Part shown: in pieces, positions 21,201 through 33,527 of the stretch | Layout of the letters: every line of letters begins with the position of its first letter | Position numbering within the stretch: position 1 is the first letter of the stretch | DNA from: Drosophila miranda | Lineage: Eukaryota; Arthropoda; Insecta; Diptera; Drosophilidae | Direction: 5' to 3' | Length of the DNA: 64,000 nucleotides | Assembly (NCBI RefSeq): GCF_003369915.1 | Contig: NW_022881603.1 | Span: 22,441,515-22,505,514 of the forward strand | Made by a program: the position numbers and the translations under genes | Notes under the pieces: model-generated | Databases searched by the model: none | Seen by the model: only the letters and a program-made list of their open reading frames with translations | What the model was told of the DNA's origin: nothing

Positions 21201-23438
21201 TTTGTTGCGGTTTCCAACGACTCCCCCAGGGCTGAAGGGTGTTCGGAAAATGGGAGCTTTACAATAAAACGGCCGTCTGAAGCTGTCTGAAGATTTTCTA
21301 TAAAATGAGCTTCGCACCGTGCTTCCACTGGAGTGCGTGGTTTGTCTTCCGTCTCTAGATTGTCCAGAGTCCAGAATCTTTCCATGAGCTCGTTTACTCC
21401 CGTTGCACAAATGGGTGAGGAATTGTGGGCAGATTTGCCTTTTCCTGCCACAATCCATCCCAGTTTCGTGTTTTGTAGCAACGGGCCTCCTGTCCTTAGC
21501 TGCTGTTGATCTGGTAGCAGCAGCGAGTAGTAATGCTCGGCTCCGATTAGCATGTCGATTTTGCCTGGCTTATGGAAGTTTGGATCTGCCAGTGAGATCT
21601 TGCTTGGTACGTTTAAGCTCTCTGAATCGAGTGCCTGAGCTGGTTGATCAGCTATTATCTGTGGTAATACGAAAGCTTCAATTCTTTGCGTAAAACCATT
21701 GTGAAGGGATTTCATGAGCACATTTACTCGTGCTCTGCTGGTCTTTGATTGACCTCCAATTCCTTCGATCCGTAATGTTGTGTCTTTTAGTTTGAGTGAC
21801 AACATTGATGCCATTCGTTCAGAGATCAAGTTTATCTGTGATCCTGAATCTAGCAGTGCTCTGAAATTAGCAACCTGCCCGTTGTTGGCTTCTACTGCCA
21901 CCTTTGCTGTGGCCAGAAGATTGTAACTATTGTTACTTGCTGCACCAACCGTCGGGCCTCTTGATTTTGTAGCTGCTCCTGATGCTGTTTCCAAATGTAG
22001 CATCGTGTTGTGCTTCTTGTCATACTTGAAGCAGTTTCGACCAGGGCATGCGTTTGTTTTGTGATTTGTTCTAAAACAATTAACGCACATTTTTTGTTTT
22101 TGTACCCAATTTAGTCGTTCTGATGGAGATTTGGAGCGAAATTCTTCGCATCCGTAGAGCCAATGGCTTGCTTTCTTGCAGAATGTGCATAAGGGTGCTC
22201 GCGCTCTCCCTGTGTTTGCTGATGCACATGTCGTGCCTTTTGGCTCTCTCCTTGATGCTGGTGGCTTCTTACTGGTTCCTAGAACCCGAATTCTTTGCTC
22301 CAAGAACTGAAGCATCGTATCCAGCGCCTGGATGTCCTTTGAGCTTCCCAATGATTGCTCATACAAGGCCTTATTTGTTACATCCAGTTTGTTTCTGATA
22401 ATGGCAATCAATATCGGATCCCATGTAGATATATTGATGCCCAATCCCTTTAGTGATGCAAGGGATTCTATGGTTGTTATATACAACTCTTTTAATGACA
22501 TGGGATCGTCATTAATTGTTTGGTGATTGAGGAAGCGGTTCAGTACCGTATTCGAAACATCTCTGGGATTGTTGTATGCGTCAACTAGTATTTCCCAAGC
22601 GGCTTCATAGTTTTCTTCCTTTAGATCGATATGTCGAATCAATTTTTCTGCCTCGCCGGTAACGGTGGTTTTAAGATACCACATCTTTTTCACCGTAGGC
22701 ATGTTGGTCTCATGCACCATGCATGAGAACAGATCGAAGAACTGGGTCCATTTTAATAGATCCCCATCAAACTTTGGGATGCTGATGCGTGGAAGCTGCA
22801 CGTTATCCGTGTTTGGTGTGGCTGATTTCCATGTCATATCCTCCTTCCACTGGGTCCTCGTATTCCTCATGAATTGTGAAGTGGACTTCCTGCGCTTGAG
22901 TCCATAGTGATTTTATCAAATCACTTGATGTGCGTTCTTCCGCCTCTGAAAGTTGTTTCAGATTGCGTTTAACGGACTCTACTATGGCCTTTTGTCGGCG
23001 ACATAGGGAAAGCAGTTTGCTGTAATCCTTCGAGGACTGCTGGATTAGATCGCTTTCTTTGGGACCTACTGAAGGTTTCTCATGCTTTTCTTTAGGGACG
23101 ATTTGACGTTCCCCACGAGCACTAGACGTCTGTGATAGCTTATCCATGCATTCGGTAAAAATCGTAATGTATTGCTTACATGTTGTACGTAAGTCTTCAC
23201 GGAATTTTACGTATTCATCCGTTTTGTCTGTATCGCGAAGTTTGGAGTCGTTTTTGTTGAAGCGATTCCACGCATTTTCGAGTGCTGATATTTTGGCTTG
23301 AAAATAAGAGGCCGTTTGCTGTCGTTCTTGGGAATCTTTTTTAAAGTTCCGAATGCACCTCGATATTTCCTCACCAATCTCTTGCTGCACATCCATTGCC
23401 ATTGTAGCGGCAGCTTCTGCCTCCATATGTGTATCCAT
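18281..23438 (-). pseudogene. BEL/Pao gag-pol polyprotein, frameshifted and truncated
   Basis: It begins at ATG 23438. Domains in order are a coiled-coil gag N-terminus, the BEL gag region (PKFDGDLLKWTQFFD), Cys/His zinc knuckles, an aspartic protease (LLDSGSQINLIS), RT with YVDD (TDFYVDDCLTGA), RNase H (FVDASERAYGAAVY), the integrase zinc finger and core, and the integrase C-terminal region ending at ASGVYM. Breaks include a frameshift near 22840 between gag segments and a deletion with frameshift near 20440. The latter removes about 40 residues between RT and RNase H (after KTLGLI). Further frameshifts lie near 19030 and 18870 in the integrase. It cannot move on its own. The superfamily call is firm; the named family is not given. 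Confidence 0.88.
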
Positions 23439-23851
23439 TCTATCTGTTTGTACTTATTACTTCTGACCCGTTGGGAGTGTTTTATTTGCTTTGCAGCTGG
23501 ATACGCTCCGAATCGCAACCGTTGTCGGTCAAAAAGGTAATAGTACAGGTGATGTGTTGGATGGAGGGATTTGTGCTGTTTCCAATCTATGGAACGCACG
23601 GAACAACAAAAATTGATTACCTTGGTGGTAATCGAATTCTATAGCTGTTTTTCTGTTGGCTGATAACCTGAATATGTCAGATTTGCCAAAGTGATACTTA
23701 TTGGTAGGAGATGCTACCGTAAGTGTATGGCCTGATGCCAAATTTTTATTGAAGATGTCCTGTTGACTGCTTCAATCTGATGTCCAGATCGAATCCTTTC
23801 ACTGTAGCTTGTCTGACAGTTTGAAAGGATGACCAAGGTCGGGGTCACCAA

Positions 23852-24381
23852 TGTTAATGTGTGTGTGTGTGTGTAGGAAGCTGGGTTGCATACGGTACAT
23901 AAACCGTCTACAGTTTGGTCGTCGCAACTAGAACTTGAACCAGTTGGACTGCGGAGTGGGTATCCTACGGTGCGCAAGGGAGGGTCTGAAGACACGGCGA
24001 CAGCCTCTGCTGATTGCGATGGAAGATGAGTGACAGGCAGTTATGGTACTGTTTCTGATACTGATTTTATTGATAAAACTGATTCTTATTTATAGGTAAT
24101 AAAAGGTACAAAAGTGCTGAGTCTGTAAAATATATGTTTTGTGTATTATGGATAATTTTAGTGTCTGGTGGGCAATTGCGATATTTTGATGGTCAGCAAC
24201 TGCCCCGCTGTCTTTGCCCTCTGCGGAGAGAGTGCATTGTCAGCAGAACTCACTGCAGTGGCCAGTGTGTTGTCGTGAGGTATTATATTACATGTTAAAT
24301 AGAACACTGTGTCACGGTGCCACTGTGATATGCCGACGGGTATTATAAACTATTACTTAAGCATATTTCTGCAACTGAACA
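23852..24381 (-). repeat. BEL element 5' LTR
   Basis: 530 bp, beginning TGTTAATG and ending CTGAACA on the plus strand, so TG and CA ends on both strands. A (TG)n run lies near its inner end at about 23857-23875. One base inside, the minus strand reads TGGTGACCCCGACC (23837-23850), the primer-binding site pattern usual for BEL elements. Confidence 0.8.
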
Positions 24382-25976
24382 GTGGCACTTTCGAGCAGTT
24401 TTTATTGCCACTCAACCTCATCAGTGTGTGCTAGGGAGCCCTTCTAATGATTCATTCCATTCAACTAATTTACATGTCACACAAAAACGAAACACAAAGC
24501 GTTCAAGGAATGTTACTCAGGTGTAGGAGTACGTGCAACACACCAGGAATAGACTGAGGAGACCTTGACATATCAGATATGTGTGCTTGTTTGGTCAAAG
24601 GTAGACTCAAAGGAACTAGGTGGTGTTCTGGGAAATAATTTCACTAGAGGAGAGATTTGCACTCGAGTTTTTCAAGGATTACCTTGACTGTTGATTCCAA
24701 AGAAGGTCTGAAGTGAATTTTAACGTACTGTGTATGAATCATTTCTTTAGCTTAAGCTTTCTTAAAACTTCAGTAAAACATAGAATTCCATTGGAAAATA
24801 TAAAGAGACTCGAACTTGTGCATTTAGAAAACCCAAAATTCCCTGAAAATATTTTCCCTGTATATTTTGTGCTACGAAAAATGTCTAGAAAGTGTCGGTC
24901 AAACGGAAATTCAAAGTATTTCCACATATTTGCATAGTGCCTTCGCCACCCACAAGAAGAACCCATCGATGGGCTATTGAAAATGTTTTATTTGTGCTTT
25001 ATATACTCACTCGTAACACACGCCACACACAGGGACCAAAAGGTTATTTATTCATGGCAGGAGTTACAGGAGCGCAAACAGGACGCAATTATTCCGACTA
25101 CTTCCCTTTCTTCGTCGACTGTGTAGCGGTCTGCACTCTCCTTGACCACAACACTAATTCAACACCTTTCGACGTGGCCAGGAATTAGTTTGCCAACGCG
25201 GCTCAAGCGGTAGGACGGCTCACCGGTAGCGGTGATAGTAGGACGAAAAACTAAGGAAAGTATGGGATAAAGGAGAGAGTAGGCGATGACTGTGCTACTG
25301 CCAAATAGACCACATAGTCGTACTCTATTTCATCATTCTATATTCAATAAATATATTACTGTTTCAATAATTCACTTTGAAATCAACGAAAATGTTTGGT
25401 CCACTTACAGTAATACCGATGAACGGACAGACAGGCGGCCTGAATGGAAGCAAGCGGCGCAACAACGATGGTTCGTATTGTGTTACTTGGATTGGGGGAT
25501 CCTCCACAGCCAGATGTCATTTTCTCCCATCAATAACTTCAATGATTCAGTGGTATTGGCACTTTGCAACTCTTGAGAAACCCAACTCTAGGCGGTTCAA
25601 GGAGCAGACTTTCCACTTAAAAGTTCTCCGATGACCTTGGCGCATTTCAAGTTGGCGAAAACTTTCTCCAGCGGAAATTGTCTTGAGTTTTTCGTATAAT
25701 GCCACTTTAAGCGAACTGCCGAGTGCAGGTCGCGAATCACACAACTTAAACATTTATTGCATTTTATTTTCGTATTTGTTTTAATTTAGTTTTCAGTTCG
25801 TTTGCTTTTTTGGCAAATTGCATGTAAACACGAACGAAGAAGGGTGCCAATGAAATCGAAATCGCTTAAGGGCGATCATAGTGAAGCGGTGGGGTTGGGG
25901 TTGAAGGTGGCGTCGGGAAAGGGGCGGTGGTGCTGGTGAAATTAATTTTTCAATTTCCCACTTTTTTGGCTAATAG
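24382..25976 (+). other. Region upstream of the ankyrin gene
   Basis: No gene is firmly supported. A small open frame is listed separately. A putative first exon with ATG 25849-25851 could lead into the ankyrin gene, but no splice in the right phase is evident. The stretch 25053-26110 is absent from copy 2. Confidence 0.4.
25389..25634 (+). CDS. Small open frame, unrecognised
   Basis: 81 codons starting MFGPLTVIPMNG and ending at TGA 25632-25634. I do not recognise it. It has no clear signal peptide or membrane segment and one CxTW-type patch. It lies in DNA missing from copy 2, so neither duplication nor frame conservation supports it. It may be chance or an unrecognised exon. Confidence 0.2.
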   Translation, partial: KMFGPLTVIPMNGQTGGLNGSKRRNNDGSYCVTWIGGSSTARCHFLPSITSMIQWYWHFATLEKPNSRRFKEQTFHLKVLR

Positions 25977-28900
25977 ATTTCTCGGTAAAGCTATCCACCA
26001 TTCGTATCTGGATGCACGAAAAGGACATTGGCAAGCTGACACGCATTCTGTGGGCGGGCCAAGGACATCGCTTGTGCCAGCAGGCCAGCAATAATGGGCG
26101 TGTCAAGCGTTTCCTTGCCGCCGCGCCACATGTCATGGTAAGGCAATGCACTGAAAATCCAACTGCCTCTTTTACCAAATGACTCCACAGAATGCCATTA
26201 AGGATCTGCATCAGGCGGTGATCGACAACAATTTGGAAACGGTGCAGGCGCAACTGGAGCCTCCCGTGCCCGCTGCCTTGGTGACCTGCAAGGACGGCAA
26301 TGGACTGAATGTCATCCACAAGGCCGCCGGCTTGGGCCACACCAAGATCCTGGAGTATCTGGTCGGTCTCTGGCCGGAGGGCGCCCACGAGATGGACATC
26401 ACCGGCAAGACGCCGCTCCATTGGGCAGCCAGTGCCAAAAACAACATGCGCTGCTATACCCTGCTCACCCAGGCGGGTTGTGACGAGGAGGCCCTCGACT
26501 ATTTGAGTGGGGGATGGCAATCAACCGAGCAATTAAAATGATTCATTGGGGCAATTTCAGAAAATGAAGTCAGCCTCGTACTACCGCCACAAGCCGCACG
26601 AAATCGAGCGGGCTTTCCTCGTCTATGTCCCGGAGGCACCGCGCGTCTCCCCCGAGAGCATCACTGACTGGAATGCGTTGAGCAATGAGAGTGGTGAGAA
26701 TAGTGCCGGAGGCGATGCGGGCAGCAAGGTAAGTCGGGGAGGGCGTAGGCAGCAGCTTGTGGGGAATCCCTACACCATCTATCTGTTTATTTCACAGAAA
26801 TTGGACATTAAAATGACACCGGCTGTGAATGGACGTAAATCGCTGGACGACAGCATCGAGAACACTTCGGAGCTGGACACAAACGATGGGTGAGTGGGTG
26901 GTGAAGCATCTAAGGGCAGACAGAGACAGGGATTAGGCTAAGTTTTGGCTGCGCTGGATTCAGTTTTTGTTTGATTTTTGTGCGTTCTTTGTGGGCATTG
27001 CTTTGAGAGAAGATTTTTTGCATTTTGAAACCGCAGTACAAGTGCCAATGATGACGAAGAGGATTTGTCCAAAGCGGATTTGGATGCGGATGTAGATCCG
27101 GCACCGGTTCCGCCGGAAGTATCGCCGCAGCGCAGACCGGAAACGCCAGCCACATTCAACAATGGCCACATTAATGGCGATATCGAAGGCGACACCGAAG
27201 ACAGTGAGGCGGAGGTAAGTGTTGCCTTTTTTGCTTGTGGATTGCGTCTTTCGTTTGCTTTCGTTGGTTTTTGCTTGCACTCCTCCAAAAGCTTTCTCTG
27301 TGTTGCACTCGGATTTGCTTTGGCGGCACAGGCGGGGCGTGGGCTCGGTGAAAGTAAGCCATTGTCGGCTCTCGCTTTCCCCATCACCACTTTATATCTA
27401 TGCGCTTTTTGTTTAGACCTCTTAAGTACTTCTCTGCTGTACATACAATGAATCGAAGGCTGAGATCGTAGTAAAACAATCCTTTGAATCACTCGGAAAG
27501 CAATCAGTCGACAATTGTTTACTTTTACAGAATATTGCAAGAGCTATAAGCGGCGGTAAAGAAGAAGAAGATGGCCAGGGTAAAGAGGAGGATCAAGAAA
27601 AACATGAGGAACCGAAGGAACAGGAGTCTGCTGCAAGCGAGGAATTGAATGATAAGCTGGAAAACCACGAAGAAAATGTCGCAGAGAGTAATGATGTGGA
27701 ACAGAAGGAGGAGGAGCAGCCTGCCACAGAGAGTGAGCCAGAAGTTAACGAAAAGACTGAAGAGGCGGAGCCAGAGATGGAAGCAGAACAGGATGTGCCA
27801 GAGGCGGCAGTTGAAGAGGAAAAGATCACCAATTTGGAGGAGCCAGTGGAACCAGTGGCTGAGGAGAAGGAGATACAGGATCAGGATAATGTAGAGAATG
27901 ATGAGAACGATGACGATGATGAGGTACACTTTGGCGTGCTCTAGGTGTCCAACGTGCAACGTTTTTTTGTAGTTTGTATTGTGTGTGCCGTTCAACCGCT
28001 CAAACCACTTTTTCCAAATCTTCAAACTCAACTGTGAACTGTAAAATGAAAGCAAACTAACTATCTAACAACCAATCAATCAATTAAATGCAGCAGTCAC
28101 CCAAATTCCATTCATTCTAATTGTTTTCCAATGCTGTACCATCCATTCGTATACTCGTATTCATTCGAGTTCCTTAGATCAAATCAATGCCAGTGTCTGC
28201 CCTGCCCCCGATTTGCGGCACTATCGATTGGCGAAAATCAGCAGCTGTTTACCCACAGATAGACTTTATAATAATGCACTCACTCCCATAGCGCTTTCAC
28301 TGACATGTGGAGACGGAAAGACGATAGCCGCGCACCAGCCTCAGAGCCAGAGCTCCTCAACTGTCAGAGCGGCAGCCAGGCCAGAGTCCAAATGGCAAAG
28401 GAACATGCAAACGTCAAAACATTTGCAGTTGCAGGCATTAGATAGATGATATATGATATATGTATATCTACATATGGTATATATCAAATTGTTATATATA
28501 CACATTCCAGTTGGTGCAACGTTGCAACGATTTTCAGCAGTCCCCCACGAACGATTTGTTAAGGATAATCAAGTTTTCCCTAGAGGTTAGGGGTTAGAAG
28601 GCATGGAAATGGTAGGAGGTGCTGCATTTCAATAAAAGTAAGGAAAGTGTAGGTGCAATTTGTTTCGAAAACAGGGCGTATGCGTAACATTACGTATACG
28701 TGCCGTAGATTTCTATTTACCTATGGATATACATATGTATTTACTATCTCAATTATTTAATGGGTCAACAGCGCTGGCATTGTCATTCTGTAGTGGCACC
28801 TAGTCCTTGTAAAAACGTAGTCCCTTTCCACCTGTTTGTGTCCTGTTTGCGAGTGTTGTCATGTCACCTGCACTTTTTAGCGATAATCGACAAACGACAG

Positions 28901-31160
28901 TTCGCCAAGTAAAACTCAAAAAACCCTTTGTAGAGGATGTGATAGCGCCATTTACAAAGGACATCCAGCCCCTGGAGGAGTCGCAGTCGATAGGAGGAGA
29001 ACAACCAACTGAACCGGAAACGGGACCTGATAAGGATGGCGGCGAATCCCTGACATCGGCCATGGCCATCGAGGGCTTTGTGCAGGGCGCACCCGAGGAT
29101 TATACAGTTCAGTCTCAAACTGCAATTGATGAAGTATACGATGCTATCCTTTCCTATCTTTCAATCTCTGTTGCTCTCTCTCTGTTGCTGTCTCACCAGG
29201 CTTGTCATTTGGGTTTCATCTTTTATTTGCTAACCATTTCTGTCATCGTTTCTATTCTGTCACACCGAACAATTACGCTTTCGATTACGCACTGAATGAA
29301 TGTCTGTCTAGCAATCTCTAATTGACTGGTTTTGCCTCTCCCTTCGCAGGAGGCACGCATGAAGCAGATCATCGAATCGGGGACCTTGAGCAGCTGGCCG
29401 AGATCGTGCTGAATGGCGAGGGCGCTAGTCTGTTGAATCCCAAGTCCTAGGAGGCGGAAATACAAGCCTTTCTCAACAACGTGCCCAGCTACATGGTAAG
29501 CGGAAGGTAGTAGGGGGATGGTCGGAAGGAGTAGCCACTAATTAAGGCACGGTTCATATGCTACTCTGACAGGAGAAAATCCATCGCGGATTTGCCGGAA
29601 TCGCCGGAAGTTTGCCATTGCAAAGGACGACATATCCCCCAATGGCTCCACGGCCCTGCACGTGGCCGTGCTCTTTGGACATACGGTTGGGTGTTGGGTA
29701 TACTCTCCTTCCGCTTAAATTCCCTATTTCGATTGGCTTTTTCGCTTGACTTTTTATACCCGATACTCAAAATGAGTATTGGGGTATATTAGATTTGTGG
29801 TAAAAGTGGATGTGTGTAACGTCCAGAAGGAATCGTTTCCGACCCCATAAAGTATATATATTCTTGATCAGCATCAATAGCCGAGTCGATTGAGCCCTGT
29901 CTGTGTGTCCGTCCGTCCGTCTGTCCGTCTGTCCGTCTGTCCGTCTGTCCGTCCCCTTCAGCGCCTAGTGCTCAAAGACTATAAGAGCTAGAGCAACGAT
30001 ATTTTGGATCCAGACTTCTGTGATATGTCACTGCTACAAAAATATTTCAAAACTTCGCCCCGCCCACTTCCGCCCCCACAAAGGACGAAAATCTGTGGCA
30101 TTCACAATTTTAAAGATACGAGAAAACCAAAAACGCAGAATCGTAGAGAATGACCATATCTTTAAGACTGCAGAATTTGAATAAGATCGTATTATTATTA
30201 TAGCCAGCATCAAGAAAACAATTTCATTTTTTCTCGCCCTGTCTCTCTCTAACACACACGTAGCATAGCCGGCTTTGCTTAGAGTAAAACATTAGCGCCT
30301 AGATCTCAGAGACTATAAAAGCTAGAGCAACCAAATTTGTTATCCACACTCCTAATATATCGGACCGAGACGAGTTTGTTTCAAAATTTCGCCACACCCC
30401 CTTCCGCCCCCGCAAAGGATGAAAATCTGGGTTTATTCACAAATCTCAGAGACTATTAAGGCTAGAGTAACCAAATTTGGTATCCGCACTTCTGTTAGAT
30501 CTCACTATAAAACGTTTATCTCAGAATTTCGCCCCACCCTTTTCCGCCCCCACAAAAGACGAAAATCTGTTGCATCCACAATATTGAGGATACGAGAAAA
30601 CTAAAAACGCAGAATCATAGATAATGATCATATCTATCAGACTGCTGAATCTGGATCAGATCAGATCATTTTTATAGCCAAAAGGAACAAATCAATTTGC
30701 ACTGGCTACGCAGCCCCCGACGTCAAGATCAGACTGATTTTCTGTCTCTCTCGCACGCACTCTTTGTCGTGTCGTTCAAATTAGCGGCGTCTGCCGTGGT
30801 GGCTCTCTCTCCTACTGACTTAGTATCGGGTATAACTGTAGAGTTGCGGTGTCCGCTGCAACTCACAACGTTCCCCCTCGTTTTCTTTGCTTTTGTGCGG
30901 CTTTTCGTTCGGTTTCATTTGAATTACGAGTACCCCCACAAAAACACAAAGGGGCAGAGACACCCACCAAGTAAAGTAAACCAAAATAATTAAATACGTT
31001 TGCTTGCCATGTCAAATATATGAAAAGAGGGTGTGTACTGTACCTCCAGAGTGCCATGGACTTGGCCCGTGCCCTGGCCGAGCATTCAGTCATCGATTTT
31101 CAGTCGCACCGTGCAGCACACGTTGTCCTTCGCTCAATTGTCAGTCAAACACTCGTCCGC
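25977..31160 (+). pseudogene. Multi-exon ankyrin-repeat protein gene (copy 1), broken
   Basis: Exons by GT-AG borders and phase: 25977-26137, 26191-26502, 26561-26728, 26798-26889, 27037-27214, 27531 to stop 27944 (or a donor near 27924), about 28861-29133, 29350-29495, 29573-29685, and perhaps a last exon near 31054. Early exons hold ankyrin repeats (GLNVIHKAAGLGHTKILEYL; GKTPLHWAASAKNN). A charged linker follows, then a very acidic Glu/Asp-rich exon of about 137 residues, then more ankyrin repeats (ALHVAVLFGHT). I do not recognise the orthologue; ankyrin repeats bind proteins. Lesions: the donor after ...EEALDY is TTGAGT instead of GTGAGT (26503); one base is lost in ESGDLEQ (about 29382); TAG 29447-29449; a 45-bp exon deletion; and loss of 745 bp with further ankyrin exons beside the DINE-1 insertion. 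Confidence 0.75.
29752..30884 (+). mobile_element. DINE-1/INE-1-type Helitron-like repeat #1
   Basis: It starts TTTTATACCCGATACTC, includes the family block with TATATATTCTTGATCAGCAT and a GTCCGTCTGTCC-rich pyrimidine tract, and ends near a short hairpin (30841-30864) followed by CCCCCTCG. Two internal blocks repeat the theme 'TCAGAGACTATAAAAGCTAGAGC ... GAAAATCTG'. There is no coding capacity. From recall it is the DINE-1 family in the variant common in the D. pseudoobscura group (ISY-like). Confidence 0.75.
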
Positions 31161-31212
31161 GTAGTCGTACCTGATTCTAAGTTGCGCTGCAATCAAAGTA
31201 CTCGTTCTCATA

Positions 31213-32812
31213 ATGGAGGGAAACCGTGATTTTTTCAATGAAATCATTGGCAATATTGATGATTTATTTGGTATGTAACACATATCACACACAAACACCA
31301 TACATTCGGGGTTTATTTATCCACAGAAAGTACTTGAAGCACCGTCGCCTTTTCTTCAGCACCCATTTGGCAAGCTCTCTCATTCGTGCTCGTTTCCGTG
31401 TATCAGTATCTGTGTCTCTGTACATACTTTGGTGTTCATCATCCCGCTGTGTGTGTGCTGTGTAAAATGATAATCATCAAATCCAAAAATTACACCCAAT
31501 GCCGCAGTTCCCGACGATCTGCACAGTGCCCGGCGAGAGCTGCAGGATGGTGAGATCTCACGCACTCTGGAGCGCTGTTACAACGTGATAGCGGAATCGG
31601 GAAAGCTTTTGAGCGCCAGCACGGCCTCGGCCCTGTCGCACCGGAAGCCACTGAGCGCCTCATCGCTGAAGTTGTCGGTGACCAGCTTCCTGAGCCGCTT
31701 CCTCAAGCGTGCCGTTTACGAAAAGATCAAGCGCCGCCAGACGCGACTCGACCACAATCTCTTCGATGTGCTGTGGCCGGCGATGCGTAAGACCTCGAAG
31801 GCCCGCCACCTGGAGGAGGACATAAACTGTGGCATTATCGCGCCGGACTATGATGTATTTGTGGTTTTCCAGGAGTTCCTGGTGCCGCTGCTCAAGGACA
31901 TGCACTGCCTATGCATCGATGCCGACTTTAAGCCGCAGCCGCGTATCGCCTACTTTCTCATGGAGAACGGGGATCGACTGAATACGGCCGCTTACGACGA
32001 TGAGTCAATTCTGGTCACGCGTTGCATTGTGGAGGCCTCGCGCAATCTCGACCAGCTGGAGCTTCCCCTGAACCTGACCATTGGCCAGTTGGAGCAGGCC
32101 GAGCGACTCATGATGGGCAAGATATTCACGACCAGCTTTGCGAATGCCATTGGGGAGACGGAGTCCGGCAATTACTATACCCTCACGGAGCTGCTCGAGC
32201 CCGACTCGGAGGTGACCCTAATGCTCAGCAGTTTGGGTCTGATGACATCCCTGCTGGACACCAAAGACCTGGTGCAGGCAGCCGAGTCGACAGCATTTAA
32301 TGGTGCCCTCTGGCCCTATGGCCGTGTGGCTGAACTGCCAGGAGCATTTGCGCGTGATCTCGACGACGAGCAGCAAGGATCCGGGCGATATGGGAGCGGC
32401 CTATACGCGGGTGGGACGAGCCGTGACCTCTCTGGAGACGCAGCTGCACTTTAAGAAGAGCTATCTGCTCGGATATTTGCAATCTAGGCCAGCCTTCCTG
32501 GGCACAGGCCTCGAAATGACGAAGACCGTGAAGCTGCCCAATCTGATGAAGGAGATGGACAACCTAAGGCACCTGTGCGCCGTGCGAGGGCTCAGCATGG
32601 TGACGAACCGCCTGTCCAAGCTCACGGTGCGGCTCATCAATATGCAGAGCATGGGCATTGTGGAGTATGTGCTGTTCCAGGACTATTGCACCGCCGTAAC
32701 CAATATACTGTCCCTCGAGAAGGACATGTCGCTGACAAATTCAAAGCACATTGCCACCATGCTGGTGAAGATCTTCAAGCGCAAGAAGAACAGCATTGTG
32801 GATCGCAATTGA
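31213..32812 (+). pseudogene. ATP:guanido-phosphotransferase-like (arginine-kinase fold) gene, copy 1, broken near the active site
   Basis: Exon 1 is 31213-31270 (MEGNRDFFNEIIGNIDDLF) and exon 2 is 31508-32812. The fold's signatures are visible: GIIAPDYDVFVVFQEFLVPL (the N-terminal substrate region), WPYGR (kinase WPTGRG motif), WLNCQEHLRVIS in place of WINEEDHLRIIS, and a late stretch aligning to the LGTxVRAS loop (FLGTGLEMTKTVKLP). Family knowledge: the NEED motif and a Cys before the LGT loop are needed for phosphagen kinase activity. Here NEEDH reads NCQEH and the Cys is absent, so even an intact protein would likely be a pseudoenzyme. Frame: after WPYG about 23 bp are deleted (around 32322), which shifts the frame; copy 2 keeps those bases but carries its own lesions. 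The rest reads in another frame to TGA 32810-32812. Confidence 0.75.
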
Positions 32813-33527
32813 GCCTCCGGCGAATAGGATGGGATGTGATGGGATGGGTCCCCATACCCCCAATGTACATAACATACATGCTCGTACTCGTACCCGTACC
32901 TACTGTTATCTTAGAAACATACTTATATAGATCCTAACTTGATCGATTCTTGACTCTTGTGTGCCCAGCATTGCCATCAATATCCACCTACTCCTCCGCT
33001 TACGCTGAGCTTCTTCGTACGCCGCACATATTCCAAATTCCGTAATCGTACGTTCTGATTTCAGTTTACACCTACGTACATACGTCCCGGGAATGTGATC
33101 TTGTTCCGATTTCCATATGATTTGCAATGTTTCTTTGAGTTCCACCATCGGCATCAGAATCTTCGTTTGTTACCTTGAATCAAACCAGGGACCTTGTCCA
33201 AATACATCCAAGCCACCGGATGGGACTGCCCTTAACCTGCAGTAGTATGCTCTCACGGTTCGGGCAACGCGAAGGGGCACATGCCCATGCGGCAACACAA
33301 CGGACCTTTTATAGGTCCAAGTGAGCTTGGGGGCGGGAGGCTCTTATCCCCCCCCCCTCCCGGCTACCGCCTTAACCTAAGCTAACCTACCTTCTCTACC
33401 CCCCAAAACCTCCTGCTCCTCTCGCTTTGTGTATAGTATAGATTTCCTGGGACTCTATCCCATGAGTGTGATACCCCCCGATCCCTGAGATGGAGAGAAT
33501 GACTAATGCTATATGTTCTCTGTGCAG
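32813..33527 (+). other. Intergenic or intronic region
   Basis: No gene is seen. A G/C-run patch at 33329-33362 (GGGGGCGGGAGG ... CCCCCCCCC) followed by a CTTAACCTAAGCTAACC-like stretch is shared with copy 2 (50715-50780) and looks like an old mobile-element scrap. If exon 31213-31270 serves the next gene, this is part of its first intron. Confidence 0.45.

Larger units (their letters stand above)
18281..24381 (-). mobile_element. BEL/Pao-superfamily retrotransposon, 3' end missing
   Basis: It reads right to left: a 5' LTR, a primer-binding site, then a gag-pol frame of the BEL/Pao type. The 3' end of pol and the 3' LTR are absent, because homology stops at 18281 at the gypsy target duplication. 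The right border is clear: after 24381 the sequence is host DNA that also occurs at 39531 without the element. The matching left host flank is not in the window. Confidence 0.88.

Noticed and set aside
29905-29955. CRISPR-like spaced GTCCGTCTGTCC repeats (also 39070-39110, 41190-41240, 47455-47525)
   Set aside because: Simple pyrimidine-rich tetramer repeat that is a standard part of the DINE-1 family; no spacers, eukaryotic context.
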